From: a virus
Virus record (IMG/VR): IMGVR_UViG_3300017710_000019
Coordinates: 1-36,204 of that record
Direction: 5' to 3' (one strand)
Length of the DNA: 36,204 nt
A program made the position numbers and the translations under genes. The notes under the pieces were generated by a model. That model saw nothing but the letters and a program-made list of their open reading frames with translations. It did no database searches and had not been told where the DNA came from. This document shows, one piece after another, positions 25,959-34,307 of this stretch. Positions within the stretch are counted from its first letter, which is position 1. Each line of letters starts with the position of its first letter.

Positions 25959-27143
25959 TTAATTTCTTTTTTTAAATTTAAACGAAGGCGTGCTATCCTC
26001 CATCGCTCTTACTTTAAGTCCACCTGTGCTTTCATTACTAAAAGACTGTCTAGCATCCATGTTTACATTTTTTGCGTTAGCAACAGAACTTTGTATAGCA
26101 TCAGCTTTACCTTGTTCGTAAAAGTGTCTAGCGATAACGTCTGGATTCATAGCAGCATATAAAGCTTTGTGGTAACCTTCAATGTCTTTAATAGTATTAT
26201 CTTTGTTTAAAAACTTATTGATAAAATTATTAATATCACTTTGGTTCCTCGCAACTTCATTTGGATTAGGTACTTTAACATTTAATTTTTTACCATCAAC
26301 ATTGTATTCAAAACCTTTGAAATTTTCGTTTAAAACTTGATTAGTTTCGTTGATAAAATAATTAGAACGTTCTTTCGCTAATTGCTCCTGCGCTTCCGTT
26401 TCTTCGTTATATTGATTAAAGAACTGTATCGCTTCTTTCTGCTCAGCAGTAAGATTTGATCCAGCTTTAATCTCATCATAATACTTAGACTTTTGCCCGT
26501 CTAAATAGGCTTTAGCCTCTGCAACCTGCTCTTTTAAGGCTATTTTTTTTCTTCTAACTTCTCTCTCTTCATCAAGCTCTTCGTCGAACTTAAAGTTTTC
26601 TTCCATGAGAAATTGTCGTTCCTCAGCATCTAAGTGAGGTTTAGTTGTTCTATAATATTCGTCAAGCGCTGTTAGATTATCCATTTCTTCGTAGTTTCGG
26701 TTTAACCTAACATAATCTTCTACGCTTCCGCCAGTATCATTTACAAAATCAACTAGCTTTTGTATATTTTCTGGTAATGCCTGACCAGTAGCAGCTGCTT
26801 GCCCTATGGCTTCGTTCGCTGCTTCTACAGTGTTGCTTACTTCTTGTTGGACACTTTGTTCGGCAACTTCTTCATTTGTTGCTTCGACGTTTTCTTCGCG
26901 TACTTCTTCGCTAGCTGCGGATTCGTCGCGAACAGGTACCTCATCTGTGTTTTGCTCCTGAACGGCATTTTCTAATTCATTTATTTTGTTCATATCAAGA
27001 ACAATAGTACCATCATCTTTATAAGACACTGGAGACTCTTGCTCTACTACTTCTTCTTGTGGTTGCTCGTTTTGCGGTTGCTCCACTTGTTCTTCAGCAG
27101 TCTCTACGCTTTGAACTTCTTCAACGTTTTCGTTTTCTTCCAT
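25959..27143 (-). CDS. Capsid scaffolding protein (putative)
   Basis: 394 residues. Residues 1-125 are extremely acidic and Gln-rich (MEENENVEEVQSVETAEEQV, then many EE/EQ/QP pairs), probably disordered. A helical middle follows (about 130-260: ALPENIQKLVDFVNDTGGSV, VRRKKIALKEQVAEAKAYLD). The C-terminal part contains NPDVIARHFYEQGKADAIQS and ends in a basic FKFKKRN. Tailed-phage scaffolding proteins are acidic, helical, lie between portal and capsid genes and end with a basic capsid-binding helix-turn-helix; all of these are seen here. No separate prohead protease domain is visible in it. The gene has an A/T-only leader of 20 bases. Confidence 0.7.
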   Translation of the reverse strand: MEENENVEEVQSVETAEEQVEQPQNEQPQEEVVEQESPVSYKDDGTIVLDMNKINELENAVQEQNTDEVPVRDESAASEEVREENVEATNEEVAEQSVQQEVSNTVEAANEAIGQAAATGQALPENIQKLVDFVNDTGGSVEDYVRLNRNYEEMDNLTALDEYYRTTKPHLDAEERQFLMEENFKFDEELDEEREVRRKKIALKEQVAEAKAYLDGQKSKYYDEIKAGSNLTAEQKEAIQFFNQYNEETEAQEQLAKERSNYFINETNQVLNENFKGFEYNVDGKKLNVKVPNPNEVARNQSDINNFINKFLNKDNTIKDIEGYHKALYAAMNPDVIARHFYEQGKADAIQSSVANAKNVNMDARQSFSNESTGGLKVRAMEDSTPSFKFKKRN

Positions 27144-27165
27144 AATATATAATATAAGTTAATAG

Positions 27166-29604
27166 TTATCTAGGGTCAAAACCACCCAGTCCCATGCCAC
27201 CTCCAAGTATATCATTACCTGATGACTCAAACTTTTTAGGTGGTGCACCTGTTTTTCTTTGCTCTATAAGTTCACTTTGCTGACTAGCTTGTATTCTAGT
27301 TCTTTCATCTTTACGATCTTCTTTTTCTTTTTCTTTGTTACCAATAGACTGTAAATCCATTTGTTTTAATCGCATGTTAATTTGAAACTCATGATCCATA
27401 AGCTGCTTCTTAACATTAGCTTCGTGACTTATTATTTGAGTTTTAGCTTGAGTACGTATTTGTTCAAGCTGCGCATTCATCTGCGTCATGGCTTGCTGCT
27501 TCTGTACTTCTGCTTGAGCAGCAACTTGCTGTGCCTGTGCGTTAGCTTCAGACTGTGCTTTTATATTTTCTTGCTGACGTTTTTGATCATCGTCAAGCTT
27601 TTTCTTACGTCTGATCTTTAACATTTGATTAGCAAGTCTAACGTTTCTAATCTCACGCAGGTCTATAGCATCAGACAAGTCTATACTGTTTTGCTGTAAT
27701 GCTTGCTGTATGTTATTTTCTAATAGTTGCTTTTGCTCATCATCTGGCGCAAGCTCTATAAATATACCAAAGTCATACAAATGTAAATTAGCCATCTCTT
27801 CAAGCGTGCCCACATTATGAGCTCCAATCGCTTGAATAAACGCATCTTTTGTAGGTGAATATTCTATTATATCAGATATTCTTAACGATAAACTTTCAGC
27901 CACAGATTTAGTTAAAAATAATCCCGCTTGTAGTATATGCCTTGTTGCTGTGTTACTGTTTGCAGCTGCTAATTTTTGCACTCCAACTAAAGCATCTTTT
28001 GAAGGCGTACTACCATCTCTAGCTTCGTTAAGCCCGGTTGTATCACGTATCATCTGCATATAATAGTTGTATGTACCTATTAAGCTTTGCATCTTAGCAC
28101 CACCATTACCACTTTGTATCTCTTGTATTGGTACACGACCTGGATTACCTTCGCCTAGCTCGTTCATTGATCTACCAATAACACTACCTGTTTGGAAGAA
28201 CATATTTAAAGCTTCCTGCGGATTATAGTTTGTACCGTTACCTAGGTCTATCTCAGCTAAACCATCAGCGTCAAGATAAATACCATCAGGTATAAGTCTT
28301 GACATAACTTGCTGTAGTTTTAAATGCGTAAGCTGTATCATATCTGCAAAACCAGTTATACGACCAACTAAACTTTCTATACGACCGTTGTACATACGCG
28401 GAGCTACAATAGAGTAATTCATTTTAACTTTATTAAAATCACTCTTAGGCCTCATCATGTTGTCAACTTTTTGCCATTGTATAAGCATGTCAGTTCCAAC
28501 TATAAACGCGCCCTCAAACAAGCACTCTACAGTCTTTTGCAGCTTTGTAAAGTTAACTTGCACATCTTTAGGTGGGTTGAAAGTATCATCTTTTTCTATA
28601 ACCTTCATGGCGCCAGTAGCAGTTTCTTTAACCTTGTATACGTTGTTCATATACGTCTTGTAGTTAAAATATAAAACTTGCACTTTGTTATTGTCTGTCT
28701 CCCTACCGTAAGAATATTTTCTAGAATATCTACCTGATGTTTGATTGTTAGAATTTAGTATCTTTTTTATTTCGTCTTCTTGTAGATCTGGAAATTGCTT
28801 TACAAGCTCGTTAATAGGTACATCTTTAACTTCACCAACGTAGTATATATCATCAAAGTATGGTGAGTCTGTGTATGAATATACTAAATCAGCTGGATCA
28901 ACATATTCTACTACTACGCCTTCAGATCTATTAAAGTTTGTTTTTACAGCTCCAATACCTAATACGGTTAAGTCATAGTTAACTCTTTTTCTTATAAGAT
29001 CATAGTTACTACCATCAAGCAGTACGTTTATAGCCTGTTCTTCTGCTAGCTCTACGGCTTGCTTATATGTTAGCTGCATGTGCAACTCAAGTTCTTCTTC
29101 TGTTTCTGGTAGTTTATCTTCTGGAACAGTTGATAAGTCTACGTTAAAAGTCTCTTTGTAAAACTTATTAAAATCTTTAGTACGCATTTCATCTAGCATA
29201 CGCTGCATGTAGTCAGTACGTTTTTGCACGCCGTAAGGATCTTGTGAATAAGCTTTTATATCAAAAGTTCTTTCACTCATACCGTTTACAACAATATCAA
29301 CAAACTTAGGTATAATAGGTACAGGCTTCCAGTCTAGATTTAAGTAGCTTAAGTCACCGTTTACTGAAAGCTCATCTTTGTATTTTTGTATACCTTGTTC
29401 GCCTCTAGCGTATAATCTTAGTTTATGAAACGTGTTCTTGTTGTTGTAATATCTACTACTAGAATAATTGTTACCCATAGTGTTCGACTCAAACCACTCT
29501 TTTTCTATAGCTTTTGCTATTTTTAATCCATAGTCAGGTAACATTTTTTCTAAGTCACTTACAGCTTGACTAGGAAAATAATTTTTATATACTGATTCAG
29601 CCAT
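27166..29604 (-). CDS. Portal protein
   Basis: 812 residues. It forms the dodecameric channel through which DNA enters the head. It directly follows the large terminase (2-base gap) and precedes the scaffold and capsid genes. Portal-like features: an N-terminal helical region (YGLKIAKAIEKEWFESN), KFVDIVVNGMSERTFDIKAY, the wing/stem segment VNYDLTVLGIGAVKTNF followed by VEYVDPADLVYSYTDS, and the clip/crown-side region DTTGLNEARDGSTPSKDALV with GVQKLAAANSNTATRHILQA. Residues about 665-790 are a long Gln/Lys-rich coiled coil (QANAQAQQVAAQAEVQKQQA style), likely the barrel that projects into the head, and the chain ends Gly-rich (GGGMGLGGFDPR). Length is at the upper end for podovirus portals because of this barrel. 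Confidence 0.88.
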   Translation of the reverse strand: MAESVYKNYFPSQAVSDLEKMLPDYGLKIAKAIEKEWFESNTMGNNYSSSRYYNNKNTFHKLRLYARGEQGIQKYKDELSVNGDLSYLNLDWKPVPIIPKFVDIVVNGMSERTFDIKAYSQDPYGVQKRTDYMQRMLDEMRTKDFNKFYKETFNVDLSTVPEDKLPETEEELELHMQLTYKQAVELAEEQAINVLLDGSNYDLIRKRVNYDLTVLGIGAVKTNFNRSEGVVVEYVDPADLVYSYTDSPYFDDIYYVGEVKDVPINELVKQFPDLQEDEIKKILNSNNQTSGRYSRKYSYGRETDNNKVQVLYFNYKTYMNNVYKVKETATGAMKVIEKDDTFNPPKDVQVNFTKLQKTVECLFEGAFIVGTDMLIQWQKVDNMMRPKSDFNKVKMNYSIVAPRMYNGRIESLVGRITGFADMIQLTHLKLQQVMSRLIPDGIYLDADGLAEIDLGNGTNYNPQEALNMFFQTGSVIGRSMNELGEGNPGRVPIQEIQSGNGGAKMQSLIGTYNYYMQMIRDTTGLNEARDGSTPSKDALVGVQKLAAANSNTATRHILQAGLFLTKSVAESLSLRISDIIEYSPTKDAFIQAIGAHNVGTLEEMANLHLYDFGIFIELAPDDEQKQLLENNIQQALQQNSIDLSDAIDLREIRNVRLANQMLKIRRKKKLDDDQKRQQENIKAQSEANAQAQQVAAQAEVQKQQAMTQMNAQLEQIRTQAKTQIISHEANVKKQLMDHEFQINMRLKQMDLQSIGNKEKEKEDRKDERTRIQASQQSELIEQRKTGAPPKKFESSGNDILGGGMGLGGFDPR

Positions 29605-29606
29605 AT

Positions 29607-31823
29607 TTAATTTTTAATTATTGTCGATGAATAACCATCGTTTTTATATCTAGCAATATTTATATTTACTTTTGGTCTTTCTATTTTAGCGTTTGGCGCG
29701 TATAAATGTCTGTTGCAAGCCATTATAGCTAGACCAGAACTTATAGATGCATCAAACTTAGTTCTTCTATTTATATCAAACTTAGCCCAGTCGTTTAACG
29801 TTTCGTTAAAATACATTGACCCATATCTTCCACTTTCTATATGACCAACATGATCGTTGATATACATTTCAATAGCAGCAGCGTGAGCTTGTTTTATGTC
29901 CTCGCTAGAGTTAGGTATACCACCTACTTCTTTTTCAGCAACAGATAATTTATTCCAAACTTTATCAGGTCTGTTCATACTAAAACCTCTATAGCCTCTA
30001 CGTCTCAAGTAGTATAGTAATCTTGGTTTGTTGTTTTCAGCTAATATTGGCATGCCATAAAATACTAGTGCCATTAGCACATCTTCAAAAAACATTTCAG
30101 CGGTTTGTGGTCTAGCTATATATTCTAGAAAAAAAGCGTTAGCTGGAGCGTCTTCCATAGAAAACTTTGTTAATCCATGAAGAGATCCGTTGGATCCTCT
30201 ACCATCAACAGTACCGCTAATATCATAACTATCGCAGCCAAAAGCGCCCATATGCTCATTTCCAGGATATTTTATTCCGTTCTTAATTATAACTTTATTC
30301 TGTAGGTGTGGTTGTGGTGTCCAAGATATTTTAAACCTACCTTTTGGGTTTGGGTGGAATATTACGTGGGTATCTTTAACTCCGTTGGCCCACTGAAAAT
30401 TACCAGTGTTAACAACTGCAGAGCTAGTTATTCCTTCGTTGTAATCTATTTGCTCGTATATTTTAACTAAGTTAAATATACTGTTTTTTGTTTCATCTCT
30501 AAACGCATGCTCTTCAGTTCTTGGAAACTGTCTGTAAAACTCGTTTAACGCGTCTTGATCTGACTTTAATCCTTCAACTTCGTTTTCCCAGTGGCTAATA
30601 ACACCTTGATCTATTAATTCACCGTGTGGTCCGTGTACATCATCGCTAGGGTTATTAAATGTAGGTTGTCCGTATTCGTCAATAAATCCTTCAAAGTTCC
30701 ATTCCATTGGCATAAACAAAGAATATAAGCCAGACTTTGTTTGTCCATTTCTATTTCTACTTGTGACGTCTGAGTCATTGTATAGTTTTTTAAAGTTATC
30801 ACCACCTTTATCTAGCGAGTTACTTGTAGAGCCCATCATACACTTACCAACTATACGAGCACCTAGCCTTAAACAAGTTTTAGTTACTCGCCAGTTGTTT
30901 AGAATATTATCAGGTCTTTCCCACTTACCACTTTCATCGTGAACTAGCAAGTTAAGTTTTTCACCGTCATAGCTGTTATCACCAGTGTTTTTCCAATCAA
31001 TAGTAGTGTCAAGTCCAACCAGCTCTTCCTGCTTTTCGTTTGCAGTAATTTTTTTACGCGTAAACTTACTTGCAGGAACCCTATAAGCAAGCTCACTTTT
31101 AGGTCTGTCCATACCGTCTTGTATCGGTTTAAAGAAAAACGGATAGTTGACAGATATTGGTACAACTTTATCGGTAAACATCTTTTTAGCATCAGCACCA
31201 CTTTTTGATAGTATTCCATATCTAGCATCACTCGATATTGTAGCTAAGTTAACAGTTTCAGCTGAGCTCATGAATGAAAAACCACTACGTCTGTTTTTTA
31301 AATAACACATACCGTAGCATCTATTATCAGCTTTACAAGCTTCCCAAAATATAAAGAACAGTCTGTTAGCTTCTCTAAAATCTGGAGCGCCAACGTCAAT
31401 TTTACTCCATTGCAAATACATATAGTGGCTACCTGTTATATACGTAGGTTTGTTGTTGTTGTAAAACCAAAAACCTTCTTCTCTACGTTTAAACTCTTCG
31501 TCGATATAGTCGTACCACTGTTCTTTTGCTTCTTCTGGATAATTTCTCCAGTCAAATATGTTTTTTAATTTACTTAATTCTTTAGGATAGTCTACTCTTT
31601 GCCATTTGTTTTTGTCGAACATATGCACTGATTTCGGTTCACTCGGCAACCCAATTCGCAAACCTTGAATCTCCACCACTTGTCCAATTTTTCCAGTTTT
31701 GCTAATAACGACAATATCGTTTTCTTTATCATATCCATATTTCCATAGACGTTTTTTGTTAAGTCGACTTATAGTAGTCCTCTTAACTGGTTCAACAATT
31801 TTATATAGTGCTTGCTCGTACAT
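29607..31823 (-). CDS. terL: Terminase large subunit
   Basis: 738 residues. It pumps DNA into the prohead and cuts the concatemer. ATPase: a variant Walker A region, LKNRRSGFS at 175-183 (no classical GK[ST]); Walker B with LLVHDES, D296-E297; coupling motif MMGSTSNS at 329-336. Nuclease: first acidic residue D531 in AFGCDSYDISG, then the beta-strand LEYIARP (566-572) and further acidic residues (FFEDVLMAL, 578-586). About 120 residues precede the ATPase core, more than in many terminases. The start overlaps the stop of the putative small subunit (TAATG). The fold order, the neighbours (small subunit before, portal after) and the length all agree. High confidence. Confidence 0.93.
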   Translation of the reverse strand: MYEQALYKIVEPVKRTTISRLNKKRLWKYGYDKENDIVVISKTGKIGQVVEIQGLRIGLPSEPKSVHMFDKNKWQRVDYPKELSKLKNIFDWRNYPEEAKEQWYDYIDEEFKRREEGFWFYNNNKPTYITGSHYMYLQWSKIDVGAPDFREANRLFFIFWEACKADNRCYGMCYLKNRRSGFSFMSSAETVNLATISSDARYGILSKSGADAKKMFTDKVVPISVNYPFFFKPIQDGMDRPKSELAYRVPASKFTRKKITANEKQEELVGLDTTIDWKNTGDNSYDGEKLNLLVHDESGKWERPDNILNNWRVTKTCLRLGARIVGKCMMGSTSNSLDKGGDNFKKLYNDSDVTSRNRNGQTKSGLYSLFMPMEWNFEGFIDEYGQPTFNNPSDDVHGPHGELIDQGVISHWENEVEGLKSDQDALNEFYRQFPRTEEHAFRDETKNSIFNLVKIYEQIDYNEGITSSAVVNTGNFQWANGVKDTHVIFHPNPKGRFKISWTPQPHLQNKVIIKNGIKYPGNEHMGAFGCDSYDISGTVDGRGSNGSLHGLTKFSMEDAPANAFFLEYIARPQTAEMFFEDVLMALVFYGMPILAENNKPRLLYYLRRRGYRGFSMNRPDKVWNKLSVAEKEVGGIPNSSEDIKQAHAAAIEMYINDHVGHIESGRYGSMYFNETLNDWAKFDINRRTKFDASISSGLAIMACNRHLYAPNAKIERPKVNINIARYKNDGYSSTIIKN

Positions 31824-32101
31824 TACTTAGATCTTCCTTCAGCAAAGCCTTTAAACACTCTTTCTTTTTTTTCTTCAGGCTCTTTGCCTTCTAATATATT
31901 CTCTTCTTCTTGTATACGGTTAAGTATTTCAAAAGCGTCGAATATAGCTAGCTTTTTTGTAGCCGCAGCATTTTTTAATCTATCTGCAGATACATCATCT
32001 TCGCTGTGAGTAATAATCTGTTCTTGAGCTACCTTTATTAGCTCTTCAACAGCTTTATGCCCAGCTTGGATTATACTCTTCTTCGTTTCCTTGATATTCA
32101 T
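31823..32101 (-). CDS. Putative terminase small subunit
   Basis: 92 residues from the ATG at 32101-32099 (MNIKETKKSIIQAGHKAVEE). A longer reading from 32164 adds 21 hydrophobic residues and overlaps the previous gene by 110 bases; the shorter start has the usual AATTAAAT leader and 47 bases of overlap. The protein is all-helical (ELIKVAQEQI, SADRLKNAAATKKLAIFDAF, EILNRIQEEENIL) with a charged C-terminus. It ends in a TAATG overlap with the large terminase gene. Small terminase subunits are small helical DNA-binding proteins encoded just before terL. No helix-turn-helix can be pointed out with certainty, so the call rests on position, size and helical content. Confidence 0.6.
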   Translation of the reverse strand: MNIKETKKSIIQAGHKAVEELIKVAQEQIITHSEDDVSADRLKNAAATKKLAIFDAFEILNRIQEEENILEGKEPEEKKERVFKGFAEGRSK

Positions 32102-32660
32102 ATTTAATTGTAATAAATTTAGAATAAACTCTATATAGTCTTTCACTATCAATAACAAACTCATATTCTGAATTAGGCGTAAATCCTACGAGATCACCAA
32201 CATCATGTAATCCATCAGAGTATTTAACTATACCAACTAACGGCTTTTCTACGTCTTGAGAAAACTTGTCAGTTGACTTTATAGGTTTAACAAAACAAAA
32301 GCCCTGCATTGGTTTCCAAGACGACAGTTTAAGTCTACTCCAGTTTGCTACTTGCTTGTAAGCAAATATTTGATCTTCACTTACAAAGTATTGATCTTCT
32401 TTAAAAAAGCTTTTACTGTTTCTCTCTTTACCTCTAGCATCGTTCCATCTTCTAAATACGTTGTGATGAACAATAACAGTATCACCTTCTTTTATATCTG
32501 TATCAAATGCTTTAGGAGTAGCTAAAACTATAGCCTCTCTGTTAACGTGCTTGTGATCAAATATATCTGTATTAGTAATTAATGATTTATCGCCAACACT
32601 CACAGTGTTATTATATCTTTCACCTTTAGGCTTTATTATGTAGTTATACGGCGGCTTCAC
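32055..32660 (-). CDS. Protein with two GroES-like halves (possible phage co-chaperonin-like protein)
   Basis: 201 residues, GTG start overlapping the previous stop (TAGTG). The first half reads NREAIVLATPKAFDTDIKEG then DTVIVHHNVFRRWND and VSEDQIFAYK, the 'variable-V...P...GD-V-V.....ED-I-A' pattern of a GroES barrel. The second half repeats the order: MQGFCFVKPI, GIVKYSDGLHDVGDLVGFTP, then EFVIDSERLYRVYSKFITIK. Both halves show the basic GroES strand plan with GD turns, and each has its own loop. Phage co-chaperonins such as T4 gp31 replace host GroES so that capsid protein folds; a two-half chain encoded before terminase and capsid genes could play that part. The resemblance is by pattern only, and a non-chaperone beta-barrel protein is also possible. 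Confidence 0.5.
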   Translation of the reverse strand: MKPPYNYIIKPKGERYNNTVSVGDKSLITNTDIFDHKHVNREAIVLATPKAFDTDIKEGDTVIVHHNVFRRWNDARGKERNSKSFFKEDQYFVSEDQIFAYKQVANWSRLKLSSWKPMQGFCFVKPIKSTDKFSQDVEKPLVGIVKYSDGLHDVGDLVGFTPNSEYEFVIDSERLYRVYSKFITIKYEYQGNEEEYNPSWA

Positions 32661-32881
32661 TAATACTCTAAATTATACTCAACAGATACCGCCATGTTTT
32701 TATTAAAGTCTTTCCAAGGCATAACATCTTTATTTTTTTTAATGTAAATGCTATACTTTTCTTTTTCTTCAACTATATCACATATAGTATGACCTCCGTA
32801 AACCTCTTGTCCTACAGAATAGTGCATAGCATCTATTTTATAATCTTTACCTATAGTTATTTTACGAATCAGCTTGCTCAT
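32660..32881 (-). CDS. Small conserved-looking protein of unknown function
   Basis: 73 residues from the ATG at 32881-32879 (MSKLIRKITIGKDYKIDAMH). A start 8 codons upstream exists but would lengthen the overlap with the previous gene from 20 to 44 bases. The chain has the pattern RKITIG-x-DYK-x2-AMHY-x-VGQ, then GGHTICDIVEEKEKYSIYIK, mostly beta strands. I recall this sort of N-terminus in uncharacterised genes of marine phages but know no function. It is squeezed between a coiled-coil protein and the GroES-like gene and ends by overlapping the latter's GTG. Confidence 0.5.
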   Translation of the reverse strand: MSKLIRKITIGKDYKIDAMHYSVGQEVYGGHTICDIVEEKEKYSIYIKKNKDVMPWKDFNKNMAVSVEYNLEY

Positions 32882-33143
32882 CTTGTAAGTATTTAATAGC
32901 GCCATCGCTTATGTTAATATCGATGTTACCATATTCTTCTTTTAGTTCTTGCTGAATTTTGCCGATTACTCCCTGAAGCTGCATCACCTCATGTAGCATC
33001 GCGTGCTTTTGTGACTCGAGCATACCAAGCTGTTGTTGGCCTTCGTTAATAGCCCTAACAACGTTTTGCATTTTGCTAAGTTGTTCTTTAGTAATTTTTT
33101 CTGGTCGAAGGTCTTTCACCTTCGGTGTTTTTCTTTTTGCCAT
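32862..33143 (-). CDS. Small coiled-coil protein
   Basis: 93 residues. A basic N-terminus (MAKRKTPKVKDLRPEKITKE) is followed by a single long helix with heptad hydrophobics (LSKMQNVVRAINEGQQQLGM, LESQKHAMLHEVMQLQGVIG, KIQQELKEEY) and a short acidic end. It probably forms a coiled-coil dimer or higher oligomer. No family recognised. The gene overlaps the next one. A perfect 7-bp inverted repeat (33106-33124) lies within its first codons. A role in head assembly or packaging is suggested only by its neighbours. Confidence 0.55.
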   Translation of the reverse strand: MAKRKTPKVKDLRPEKITKEQLSKMQNVVRAINEGQQQLGMLESQKHAMLHEVMQLQGVIGKIQQELKEEYGNIDINISDGAIKYLQDEQADS

Positions 33144-33167
33144 TTTATTTAATTTAATTAGTTAATA

Positions 33168-33521
33168 TTATCTACAGCCTGCCAACCCTGACACTCTCCC
33201 ATTAGAGTCAATAGTCATTGCTGCGTAGCCGCCACGGCCGTCACTTACCTTATACTCACCTGCTTGCAATAAATATCTATCGCTAACTCTTTTTCTTGCG
33301 TAAACTTTATCTCCAACTCTTGGTACAGGACTAGCTCCGCCAGAATAATAAACTCGAGTTACCGAGCTAGAATTAACAGCACAAGCATCTCTACCTTGAA
33401 CAGTACTAGACGTCACCGTGCCATAACCTTTAGCAGCAACAACTTGTCTACGTCTCTTGACTATAACAGGTTTGTTTTTACCTCTAGACTGCGCTTGTGT
33501 ATTTGCGTTGCCTAACGCCAT
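33168..33521 (-). CDS. Small basic protein, probably virion-associated
   Basis: 117 residues. A basic N-terminal arm (MALGNANTQAQSRGKNKPVI, then VKRRRQVVAAKGY) is followed by a small beta domain: VGDKVYARKRVSDRYLLQAG, EYKVSDGRGGYAAMTIDSNG and the end RVSGLAGCR. The arm plus beta barrel is common in small phage structural proteins. The start overlaps the previous stop (TAATG). No catalytic motif. Called as structural because of context and style; a nucleic-acid-binding role is also possible given the RRR patch. Confidence 0.5.
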   Translation of the reverse strand: MALGNANTQAQSRGKNKPVIVKRRRQVVAAKGYGTVTSSTVQGRDACAVNSSSVTRVYYSGGASPVPRVGDKVYARKRVSDRYLLQAGEYKVSDGRGGYAAMTIDSNGRVSGLAGCR

Positions 33522-33883
33522 TAAAATCCGAAATAAGCGATTATACCTCCATCAGTGTCTGCAGCATTTAAGCTAACTACAGTCCATCTTCCATATATAG
33601 TCATACCAGCTGGAAACTCTATACTAGTGTCTACGGCTTCACTGTTTCCGCCAGTGTTACCGTTTGTAATACCAAAATATGTATTATTACTTTCAGTGCC
33701 ACTATATACTACAGAGTTGCTAGTGTCACAAGTTAACTTATCAAAAGTAGTAGCGCCAAGCATAGTTACAGCTACTATCACCATGCCATCTGGTGGAGTT
33801 AAATCTTCGCCGTTGTCGTTGTGCATGTGAGCACTACCTAACTGACCAAAGTTATAAGCTGTTGCAGTTGAATTCATTCCCAT
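33521..33883 (-). CDS. Small beta-rich protein, probably decoration or minor virion protein
   Basis: 120 residues, no recognised family. Begins MGMNSTATAYNFGQLGSAHM and is dominated by beta strands: GMVIVAVTMLGATTFDKLTC, then NTYFGITNG, a SIEFPAGMTIYGRWTVVSLN strand pair and a closing GGIIAYFGF. The Gly/Thr/Asn-rich composition and the IYGRW ... GGIIAYFG ending are typical of small exterior virion proteins; marine phages carry similar genes of unknown role. The first Met is used here; Met3 is an alternative. It ends in a TAATG overlap with the next gene. Confidence 0.5.
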   Translation of the reverse strand: MGMNSTATAYNFGQLGSAHMHNDNGEDLTPPDGMVIVAVTMLGATTFDKLTCDTSNSVVYSGTESNNTYFGITNGNTGGNSEAVDTSIEFPAGMTIYGRWTVVSLNAADTDGGIIAYFGF

Positions 33884-33884
33884 T

Positions 33885-34307
33885 TTATTTTTCTTTTATT
33901 TGTTCGTTTTTCTTTGAACTTCCACCGAAGAAGAAGTCTATTATTGTATTTACTTTAGCACTCATAGCGCCAAATATAGTTGATATAAAGCTTATTTCAA
34001 ATTCACCTAAGTTTATAGACTTTGTAACAAAGTAATTAAACATTACAAACGTAATACCAAAATACGCTACAGTAAACAACGTTGCTAATACTTTTTGTAT
34101 AATAGCATCGTCTTTATACATATCACGCGCAGATTTACGATCTTCAACTTCTTTTGCAAAAGCTTCACGCTCTGCGTCAAGAAGCAGCTTTTTAAGAGCA
34201 AGCTTTGCTTCGTCTCTCTCTTTGTCTGTAGTAATTACTTTGTCAAGTATACCTTCAGCATTATCTACGATCTTACCGAATAAACCTCCTACTAAATTAT
34301 TTATCAT
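33885..34307 (-). CDS. Holin of the 3TM (GTA-holin) type
   Basis: 140 residues. An N-terminal amphipathic helix (MINNLVGGLFGKIVDNAEGI), a charged helical region (DKERDEAKLALKKLLLDAER, then EVEDRKSARDMYKDD), two clear hydrophobic segments (72-93, KVLATLFTVAYFGITFVMFN; 103-127, EISFISTIFGAMSA) and a C-terminal FFFGGSSKKNEQIKEK. The order 'EDRxSARDMY...DxxxQKxLA', membrane segments, then FFFG-S-S-K is the hallmark of the phage/GTA 3TM holin family. The role is to permeabilise the inner membrane for lysis; no endolysin is visible next to it. The start overlaps the previous stop as TAATG. Confidence 0.78.
   Translation of the reverse strand: MINNLVGGLFGKIVDNAEGILDKVITTDKERDEAKLALKKLLLDAEREAFAKEVEDRKSARDMYKDDAIIQKVLATLFTVAYFGITFVMFNYFVTKSINLGEFEISFISTIFGAMSAKVNTIIDFFFGGSSKKNEQIKEK

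Noticed and set aside
30614-31231. Two nested minus-strand frames inside the large terminase gene
   Set aside because: Fully inside a confident gene in another frame; no start context of their own.
32102-32164. Longer start for the putative small terminase
   Set aside because: It adds a hydrophobic stretch unlike a small terminase and overlaps the previous gene by 110 bases; the start at 32101 has the usual AATTAAAT leader.
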